5,102 nucleotides of DNA from Zoogloeaceae bacterium. GTDB lineage: Bacteria; Pseudomonadota; Gammaproteobacteria; Burkholderiales; Rhodocyclaceae. Under the pieces are notes generated by a model, which saw only the letters and a program-made list of their open reading frames with translations, was not told the origin of the DNA and searched no databases. The stretch spans positions 1-5,102 of the forward strand of contig JAITDH010000254.1 in assembly GCA_031282665.1 (NCBI GenBank), in the 5' to 3' direction. This document shows positions 1-4,325 of the stretch, piece after piece. The position numbers were made by a program, and so were the translations under genes. Positions within the stretch are counted from its first letter, which is position 1. Each line of letters starts with the position of its first letter.

Positions 1-78
1 AAAAAGCAGGTTCAGCAGTTGAACCAGGGCGGGAATATCCGCCGCGCGCGCCGGTTCGATGGGGTAATTTGACGACAT
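1..78 (-). CDS. GNAT-family N-acetyltransferase, N-terminal fragment
   Basis: Only the first 26 codons are present; the gene continues past the left edge. The peptide begins MSSNYPIEPARAADIPAL and continues into a leucine-rich stretch (VQLLNLLF). An 'I.PARAADIPALVQLLN.LF' opening is typical of GNAT acetyltransferases, in which strand beta-1 is followed by an 'R.A...D...L..L' helix. Such enzymes transfer an acetyl group from acetyl-CoA to an amine; the substrate cannot be judged here, because the acetyl-CoA-binding motif lies outside the window. The start is the ATG at 78-76: it has a CGGAGG Shine-Dalgarno sequence at 94-89 with a 10-nt gap. It overlaps by one base the TGA (80-78) of the upstream cupin remnant, so the two were probably translationally coupled. 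The family call rests on a short N-terminus. Confidence 0.6.
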   Translation of the reverse strand, partial: MSSNYPIEPARAADIPALVQLLNLLF

Positions 79-219
79 CAGGCATCAACCTCCGGGTACA
101 TGAGAATGCTCAGGAAACGAATGGGACAGCGGACGAGTTTTTCCGGGCCGTGCGGAATGTCGCCGCGAAAGGTGAGCGCGTCCCCCCGGCACCAGCCGGT
201 GGACGTTCTGTCCGTGCTC
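78..219 (-). pseudogene. C-terminal remnant of a cupin-domain (probably XRE-cupin) transcriptional regulator, frameshifted
   Basis: Reading the minus strand from 219 gives EHGQNVHRLVPG. After a one-base shift inside the six-G run (plus-strand C's at 182-187) it continues DALTFRGDIPHGPEKLV, then RCPIRFLSILMYPEVDA and TGA at 80-78. The joined peptide of about 46 residues matches the end of the sensor cupin barrel in XRE-cupin regulators: 'PGDAL.FRGD.PHG.E', with the conserved barrel turn, then a final 'P.RFLS...YPE' strand. The helix-turn-helix and the first half of the barrel are absent, because the sequence upstream is the 3' end of the RND gene. The homopolymer frameshift could be a sequencing error, but the missing 5' part cannot. 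The downstream GNAT gene, joined by TGATG, is the usual kind of partner in such pairs. The cupin reading is from recall of the family and has not been searched. Confidence 0.6.
89..94 (-). promoter_or_regulatory. Shine-Dalgarno sequence for the GNAT gene
   Basis: CGGAGG read on the minus strand, 10 nt before the ATG at 78. It lies inside the last codons of the cupin remnant, as expected for a coupled downstream gene. A second ATG at 85-83 is in a different frame, only 3 nt from this site, and gives a peptide with no family resemblance. The site therefore decides for the start at 78. Confidence 0.6.
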
Positions 220-220
220 T

Positions 221-3200
221 TTACGGCGGCGGCGCTGCGGGAATCATGATGGACTCGGTTGACTTGCTCGCCTCGGCGGAAGATTTCTGCCGGATTTTCG
301 TGGCGAGCAGGGTGTAGACCGTCGGCACGACGAAGAGCGTCAGCAGGGTGCCGAACACCAGTCCGCCCACGATGACCCAGCCGATCTGCTGGCGCGATTC
401 CGCGCCCGCGCCGCGCGCCAGGGCGAGGGGAATGGCGCCGAGCACCATCGCGCCGGTGGTCATGAGGATGGGGCGCAGGCGCAGTTCGGCGGCCCTGACG
501 ATGGCTTCCTCGAGCGCCTTTCCTTCCGCCTGCAACTGGTTGGCGAATTCCACGATCAGGATGCCGTGCTTGGTAATCAGGCCGACGAGCGTGACCAGGC
601 CGATCTGGCTGTAGACGTTCAGCGTGCCGCCGGTGAGATAGAGGGCGAGCAATGCGCCGGTCATGGAGAGCGGGACGGTGAGCATGATGATGAAGGGATC
701 GCGAAAGCTCTCGAACTGCGCGGCCAGCACGAGGTAGATGAAAGCCAGCGCGAGGAGGAAGGTGATGGTCAGCGAGGAGGAGGATTGCCGGAATTCACGC
801 GACTGGTCGTCGTAGTCTATCGCGTAGCCGGGCGGCAGGATTCTGTCGGCGACGGCCTCCATGAATTGCAGCGCTTCGCCGAGGGCATGGCCGGCGGTGA
901 GACTGGCGGTGATTTTCACGGCGCGGCGCTGGGAAAAATGGTTCAGTTCGCGCGGGCTGACGGTTTCTTCGACCGAGAGCAGGCTGGCGAGCGGGACCAT
1001 CCCGCCGGCATTGCCGCGCACGTAGATGTCGCGGATGTCCTCCGGCGTGACGCGTTCGGCGTCCGCCACCTGGACGATGACGTCGTATTGCTCGCTGTCC
1101 CGCTTGAAGCGGGTGACCTGCCGCCCGCCGAGCATGCTTTCCAGGGTGCGGCCCACGGTTTCCACCTGCACGTTCAGGTCGGCGGCGCGTTCGCGGTCGA
1201 CATGCACATTCAGTTCCGGCTTGTTGAGACGCAGGTCGGTATCGATATTGGTGAATCCCGGATGCTTGCGGATTTCGTCGAGGAAGGCTTCCGTCACCCC
1301 GGCGAGATCCTCGTAGGAAGCGCTGGTGGTGATGACGAAGTTGACCGGCTGCGAACGCCCCCTTTGCCCCAGCGAAGGCGGCAGGATGGGAAAGGCGAGG
1401 ATGCCGGGAATGGCGGCAAACTGCGTGCGCACCTCCTCGGCGATTTCCTGCGCCGGGCGCTTTCTTTCCTTCCAGTCGGCAAGACGCGCGAAGGAAGTGC
1501 CGCGATTCAGGATTGGAGCGCCCACGATGAGATTGCTCCGCTCGATTTCCGGCGTCCGGGTATAGATCGCTTCGATCTGCCGGGCATATTTATCCATGTA
1601 GTCCAGCGTCGCGCCCTCCGGCCCGCTGAAGGAACCGATGATGGTTCCCCGGTCTTCGATGGGGGAAAGCTCCGACTTCATCACGGTCAGGAGCAGTCCC
1701 CCCGCCGCGGCGACCGCGAAGAACAGCGCGACAATGACGAAGCGCCGTTCGAGCGAGGCGGACAGCCAGCGCCGGTAGCCCACCGTCATGCGATCGAGCG
1801 CGTTTTCGACCAGGGTGAAGACCCGCCCATGCCGCTCCTGGTGCCGCAGGAGTTGCGAGCACATCATCGGCGAGAGGGTCAGGGCGACGAAGCCGGAAAC
1901 CAGCACCGCCCCGGCCAGGGTGAGGGCGAATTCGATGAACAGTTTCCCCGTCCGGCCGGTCATGAAGGCGACCGGCGCGTAGACGGCGGCCAGGGTGATG
2001 GTCATCGCCACGACGGCGAAGCCGATTTCCTTTGCCCCCTTGATGGCCGCTTCCCGGCGCGGCATGCCGGCTTCGATGTAGCGGAAAATGTTCTCCAGCA
2101 TCACGATCGCGTCATCGACCACCAGGCCGATCGCCAGCACCAGGGCCAGGAGGGTCAGGGTATTGATGGAAAAATCCATCATGAACATGAGGGTGAAGGC
2201 GCCGATGAGGGAGACGGGAATCGTCACCAGGGGCACCAGGGTGGCGCGCAGGTTGCGCAGGAAGAAAAAGATGATAAGGACGACCAGGACGATGGATTCG
2301 ACGATGGTGGAAAAGACCGCCTCGATCGAACGGTCGATGAAGGTCGTGGAATCGTAGGAAACGTCGACCGACATTCCCTCCGGCAGCGCCGCGGCGATGC
2401 GCGGCAGCTCCTGCGCCAGGGCGCGGGAAAGATCGAGCGGATTGGCCGTCGATTGCTTGATGAGGCCCAGGTTGACCGCGCTCCGCCCGTTGAAGCGCGA
2501 AATGCTGCGCTCGGATTCCGCGCCGATCTCGATCCGTCCCAGGTCGGAAAGGCGCACCGGATAGCCATTCACCGTGCGGACGATGATGGCGGCGAATTCG
2601 GTCGGATTCTTCAGGTCCGTCTGCGCCACCACGGAAAACTCCTGCTTCCTGCTCTCGATGCGGCCCGCGGGCACCTCCACGTTCTGCTGCCGGAGCGCGT
2701 CCTCCACATCCTGCACGGTAAGCTGGTACGCCGCCAGGCGCGCCTTGTCCAGCCAGATGCGCATGGCAAAACGCCGTTCCCCATACACCCCCACGTCGGC
2801 CATGCCGGGCAGGGTTTGCAGGCGGGGCTTCACGATGCGCGTGGCGATGTCGCTCACTTCCAGCGGCGAATGCCGGTCGGAGGAAAAGGAAAGGCGGATG
2901 ATCGGATCGGCGTCGGCCTCCACCTTGGCGATGATCGGCTCATCCACGTCGTCCGGCAGCCTGCCCCGCGTGCGGGAAACCCGGTCGCGCACATCGGAAG
3001 CGGCGGAATCCGGATCGCGCTCCACCTTGAAACGCACGGATACCTGGCTTCTTTCGGAACGGGAAACGGAAGACAACACCTCGATGCCTTCGATCCCCGC
3101 CAGCGAATCCTCCAGCGGTTTGGTGATCTGCGATTCCACGATCTCCGCCGACGCCCCCCGGTAGGTCGTGGAAACCGTCACGATCGGCTCGTCGATCTTG

Positions 3201-3313
3201 GGATATTCGCGCACCGAAAGCCGCCCATAGGACACCAGCCCCAGCAGCATGACCATCAGGGAAAGCACCGTGGCGAACACCGGTCGGTTGATGCAGATTT
3301 CGGAAAGACGCAT
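221..3313 (-). CDS. RND (HAE1 family) multidrug efflux permease, inner-membrane subunit
   Basis: A complete 1030-residue protein (AcrB/MexB are about 1045), ACR_tran family. It is the proton-driven pump of a tripartite efflux complex: a trimer in the inner membrane that takes substrates from periplasm or membrane and hands them, through a membrane-fusion protein, to an outer-membrane channel. Twelve membrane segments are visible at roughly 12-30, 333-352, 359-379, 386-406, 432-453, 463-485, 524-543, 847-866, 873-893, 898-918, 948-966 and 977-1000. Two large periplasmic loops (about 31-330 and 545-845) carry the porter and docking domains. The proton-relay residues are present: the adjacent Asp pair D400-D401 in GLVVDDAIVMLEN (TM4) and K915 in GLITKHGILIVEF (TM10), followed by the arginine-rich RLRPILMT. 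The N-terminus MRLSEICINRPVFATVLS is standard for the family and an in-frame stop lies at 3346, so the start is secure although no clear Shine-Dalgarno precedes it. The protein ends in a proline-rich IPAAPPP tail and TAA. No membrane-fusion gene adjoins it on either side, so partner and substrate are unknown. Confidence 0.95.
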   Translation of the reverse strand: MRLSEICINRPVFATVLSLMVMLLGLVSYGRLSVREYPKIDEPIVTVSTTYRGASAEIVESQITKPLEDSLAGIEGIEVLSSVSRSERSQVSVRFKVERDPDSAASDVRDRVSRTRGRLPDDVDEPIIAKVEADADPIIRLSFSSDRHSPLEVSDIATRIVKPRLQTLPGMADVGVYGERRFAMRIWLDKARLAAYQLTVQDVEDALRQQNVEVPAGRIESRKQEFSVVAQTDLKNPTEFAAIIVRTVNGYPVRLSDLGRIEIGAESERSISRFNGRSAVNLGLIKQSTANPLDLSRALAQELPRIAAALPEGMSVDVSYDSTTFIDRSIEAVFSTIVESIVLVVLIIFFFLRNLRATLVPLVTIPVSLIGAFTLMFMMDFSINTLTLLALVLAIGLVVDDAIVMLENIFRYIEAGMPRREAAIKGAKEIGFAVVAMTITLAAVYAPVAFMTGRTGKLFIEFALTLAGAVLVSGFVALTLSPMMCSQLLRHQERHGRVFTLVENALDRMTVGYRRWLSASLERRFVIVALFFAVAAAGGLLLTVMKSELSPIEDRGTIIGSFSGPEGATLDYMDKYARQIEAIYTRTPEIERSNLIVGAPILNRGTSFARLADWKERKRPAQEIAEEVRTQFAAIPGILAFPILPPSLGQRGRSQPVNFVITTSASYEDLAGVTEAFLDEIRKHPGFTNIDTDLRLNKPELNVHVDRERAADLNVQVETVGRTLESMLGGRQVTRFKRDSEQYDVIVQVADAERVTPEDIRDIYVRGNAGGMVPLASLLSVEETVSPRELNHFSQRRAVKITASLTAGHALGEALQFMEAVADRILPPGYAIDYDDQSREFRQSSSSLTITFLLALAFIYLVLAAQFESFRDPFIIMLTVPLSMTGALLALYLTGGTLNVYSQIGLVTLVGLITKHGILIVEFANQLQAEGKALEEAIVRAAELRLRPILMTTGAMVLGAIPLALARGAGAESRQQIGWVIVGGLVFGTLLTLFVVPTVYTLLATKIRQKSSAEASKSTESIMIPAAPPP

Positions 3314-3345
3314 GACGAAAGAATCGCGGCGATAACAAGCGCTCT

Positions 3346-3376
3346 ATGTTAACCCTTGCCGGGGGATATATGGCAA
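3346..3376 (-). promoter_or_regulatory. weak sigma-70-like promoter candidate for the RND gene
   Basis: On the minus strand TTGCCA (3376-3371, 5 of 6 to the -35 consensus) is followed after 19 nt by TAACAT (3351-3346, 4 of 6 to the -10). Transcription would begin near 3339, about 25 nt before the start codon. The spacing is longer than optimal and other AT-rich positions nearby could serve, so this is only a candidate. Confidence 0.25.
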
Positions 3377-3402
3377 AAGAGAAAAAGAGGACGGGTGAAT
3401 TG

Positions 3403-3419
3403 TGTAAAGGGTTGTTACA
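3403..3419. promoter_or_regulatory. inverted repeat upstream of the RND gene, possible operator
   Basis: TGTAA, 7 nt, TTACA: a perfect 5-bp dyad of 17 bp overall, about 90 nt upstream of the RND start and in the only AT-rich stretch before it. Its size and position would suit a dimeric repressor, but no regulator gene is intact nearby and short arms of this kind can arise by chance. Confidence 0.2.
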
Positions 3420-3450
3420 AAGGGGCGGAAAATTATTTGAAAGGGTGCAA

Positions 3451-3468
3451 TTACTCAGTGGTCAGTAA
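3451..3468. repeat. inverted repeat between the CRISPR array end and the RND gene
   Basis: TTACT, 8 nt, AGTAA: a perfect 5-bp dyad just past the leader-distal end of the array (array ends at 3478) and upstream of the RND gene. It could be an operator half-pair or a small hairpin in a read-through transcript; there is no U-run, so it is not a classical terminator. Confidence 0.2.
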
Positions 3469-3477
3469 CTTGGGGCG

Positions 3478-3685
3478 TGTTAGGGTTTGTCATACAGCCG
3501 TCAACGAGACGCTGATCCAGGACTCACCATGTCCAGATTTCTAAGCGGCTTATGCAGCCGTCAACACACCTGTAGAGCCAGAGGTGTAAATCATGTATTT
3601 CTGAGCGACTTATACAGCCGTCAACAACATGAAGACTTCGGCGCATTGTCCCGTAATTTTCTGAGCGACTTATACAGCTGTCAAC
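3478..3685 (-). CRISPR. type I-F-like CRISPR mini-array, 4 repeats and 3 spacers, no cas genes nearby
   Basis: Repeats of 28 nt lie at 3658-3685, 3598-3625, 3538-3565 and 3478-3505. They are separated by spacers of exactly 32 nt (3626-3657, 3566-3597, 3506-3537), so the period is a strict 60 nt, the normal type I-F geometry. Read on the minus strand the best copy starts GTTGAC and ends CTCAGAAA. It agrees with the well-known I-F repeat at about 21 of 28 positions, including the GTATA loop and the 3' AGAAA. Repeat positions 6-10 and 16-20 pair as a 5-bp stem (CGGCT with AGTCG, or AGCCG in the 3538 copy), as needed for Cas6f (Csy4) recognition; the last 8 nt form the crRNA 5' handle. The 3478-3505 copy keeps its first 14 or so bases but has lost the 3' half, which marks it as leader-distal, so the leader should lie beyond 3685. 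The 3658 copy has one stem mismatch (A.C). The three spacers are unrelated to each other and I see no match to them in the window. No cas gene is visible. Confidence 0.85.
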
Positions 3686-3702
3686 TGTAGCGAGCTTTAT
3701 AT

Positions 3703-3744
3703 CTGTCCACCTTCATAGTGCGATAGCTGTCCGATCGTCATAGT
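3703..3744. repeat. tandem motifs resembling an insertion-sequence end
   Basis: CTGTCC occurs at 3703-3708 and 3727-3732, and CATAGT at 3714-3719 and 3739-3744, giving two similar units of 24-25 nt. They lie just before a transposase remnant (3762) and begin shortly after the final CRISPR repeat. Repeated short motifs near an end are typical of transposase-binding sites, so this may be the left end of the degenerate insertion sequence. A TGTAGCG that starts exactly at 3686, abutting the array, could be the element's tip; that is inference. Confidence 0.4.
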
Positions 3745-3761
3745 CTCCTCGTAAAGAGGGC

Positions 3762-3940
3762 ATGATGATACGGACGGTCGTGCAGGAAGAGGTGGGAAAG
3801 ATGCGTTTTGAAGAAACGTATGAAGGCTGGAAGCGGCGAACCGGTTCATCCGGGAGGACTTCCTTCCGCGTTACAACGAGGAATTCCAGGTGGCGGCGCA
3901 GGGGAAGCATGCCAAGCGGAGCGCAAACGCAAAATTCATG
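3762..3940 (+). pseudogene. IS1202/ISNCY-like transposase remnant with internal deletion
   Basis: The frame opening at the ATGs 3762/3765, preceded by AGAGGG at 3755-3760, encodes RTVVQEEVGKMRFEETYEGWK. This resembles the start of IS1202-group (ISNCY) and related transposases, just before their helix-turn-helix. Near 3830-3838 the similarity jumps to another frame, which reads AANRFIREDFLPRYNEEF from about 3833. This resembles the 'AN.FL.E.FLPR.N..F' segment found late in the catalytic region of IS481/IS1202-type transposases. The helix-turn-helix and the acidic catalytic core between these two points, probably some 250-300 codons, are missing. After about 3890 the resemblance fades. The element is certainly inactive. 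The family assignment is from recalled motifs and has not been searched; the exact 3' limit is uncertain. Confidence 0.55.
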
Positions 3941-3953
3941 CGCCCACCTTCAA

Positions 3954-4077
3954 CCTCGTCATTGCGAGGGCCGCAGGCCTGTGGCAATCCAGACGGCCTT
4001 TCCGTTTGCTTTGCCGTTCCAGAAAACTGAACCGCCGCCTGGATTGCCACGGCGCTACGCGCCTCGCATTGACGAGG
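3954..4077. repeat. dispersed inverted-repeat element (REP/MITE-like), about 124 bp
   Basis: The outer arms are 16 nt, CCTCGTCATTGCGAGG at 3954-3969 and CCTCGCATTGACGAGG at 4062-4077; they are reverse complements apart from one position. The inner arms are perfect 12-mers, GTGGCAATCCAG at 3981-3992 and CTGGATTGCCAC at 4039-4050. Between outer and inner arms are 11-nt unpaired segments of equal length on both sides, and the centre is a 46-nt spacer. Sequences with CGTCATTGCGAGG and GGCAATCC ends recur as short non-coding dispersed repeats in many proteobacterial genomes. It has no protein-coding capacity and would fold into a long imperfect hairpin if transcribed. It sits directly after the transposase remnant. 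Confidence 0.7.
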
Positions 4078-4101
4078 CGGGAGGGTTTTCCTCCCGTCTT
4101 T
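4078..4101 (+). terminator. terminator-like hairpin following the inverted-repeat element
   Basis: CGGGAGG (4078-4084), loop GTTTT, CCTCCCG (4090-4096): a perfect 7-bp GC-rich stem followed by TCTTT. The T-tract is short and interrupted, so termination strength is doubtful. On the minus strand there is no T-run after the stem. There is no intact plus-strand gene upstream to terminate; it may simply be part of the repeat's flank. Confidence 0.35.
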
Positions 4102-4130
4102 CACATGACTAATTCATTTCCAGGCACCGG

Positions 4131-4285
4131 GATGATGGGCAGGATGATGGGCTGGGAAGGGATGGCGCATGGGATATTACATGCAGGAATATCCTTTTGA
4201 ATCATTCATTTGGCGCGCCTGAAAATACTTTCGCATGGAATTTTCAGTCGTTTGGCGTAAATTTGATGATGGGCGGGATGATGGG
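4131..4285. repeat. pair of 21-bp direct repeats, 134 nt apart
   Basis: The units are at 4131-4151 and 4265-4285, differing at one base. Each is itself two copies of a GATGATGGG core (GATGATGGGC plus AGGATGATGGG or GGGATGATGGG). No credible gene covers the interval. It may be a small duplication or remains of a repeat family; the octamer ATTCATTT also occurs twice (4112-4119 and 4204-4211). Confidence 0.45.
4219..4247. repeat. 8-bp inverted repeat (hairpin) in the intergenic segment
   Basis: CTGAAAAT at 4219-4226 and ATTTTCAG at 4240-4247 are perfect reverse complements around a 13-nt loop. The stem is AT-rich, with no T-run after it on either strand, so it is not a good terminator. It lies between the two 21-bp direct repeats and could be an operator-like dyad or part of a degraded element. 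Confidence 0.3.
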
Positions 4286-4292
4286 AAAATTT

Positions 4293-4321
4293 TTGACCTC
4301 TCCGTAAGTCATTGTTAAACA
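4293..4321 (+). promoter_or_regulatory. weak promoter-like sequence before the surface-protein frame
   Basis: TTGACC (4293-4298, 5 of 6 to the -35 consensus) is followed after 17 nt by TAAACA (4316-4321, a poor -10). It points toward the surface-protein frame at 4326, but no ribosome binding site and ATG follow, so it may be fortuitous or a leftover. Confidence 0.2.
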
Positions 4322-4325
4322 GTAA

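Noticed and set aside
83..85. Alternative ATG for the gene leaving the left edge
   Set aside because: It is only 3 nt from the Shine-Dalgarno sequence and in a frame giving a peptide with no GNAT resemblance.
69..317. Small plus-strand open frame across the cupin remnant and RND end
   Set aside because: The minus strand carries recognisable protein sequence in all of it, and the plus-strand peptide resembles nothing and has no convincing start.
566..3352. Long plus-strand open frame of 928 codons antisense to the RND gene
   Set aside because: Its product is a His/Arg/Gly/Asp-rich low-complexity sequence, as expected from the complement of a GC-rich gene in this register. The minus-strand RND protein explains the whole stretch.
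3356..3690. Two plus-strand open frames spanning the CRISPR region
   Set aside because: They run through repeat and spacer sequence; the repeated 'FLSDLYS' peptides are just translations of the CRISPR repeats.
3718..3745. Possible fifth CRISPR repeat (ATAGCTGTCC resembles part of the repeat)
   Set aside because: It lies 49 nt rather than 60 nt from the equivalent position of the last repeat, and it lacks the TTTCT end and the stem. It fits the IS-end-like tandem motifs better.
3762..4200. Plus-strand frames of 116 and 130 codons across the transposase remnant and inverted-repeat element
   Set aside because: Beyond the short transposase-like pieces they only translate non-coding repeat DNA; they are not genes in their own right.
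3478..4325. CRISPR-associated transposon (Tn7-like, I-F3) with a mini-array
   Set aside because: No tniQ, tnsABC or cas gene is present, and the only transposase traces are of an unrelated IS1202-like type. A type I-F mini-array alone does not support it.
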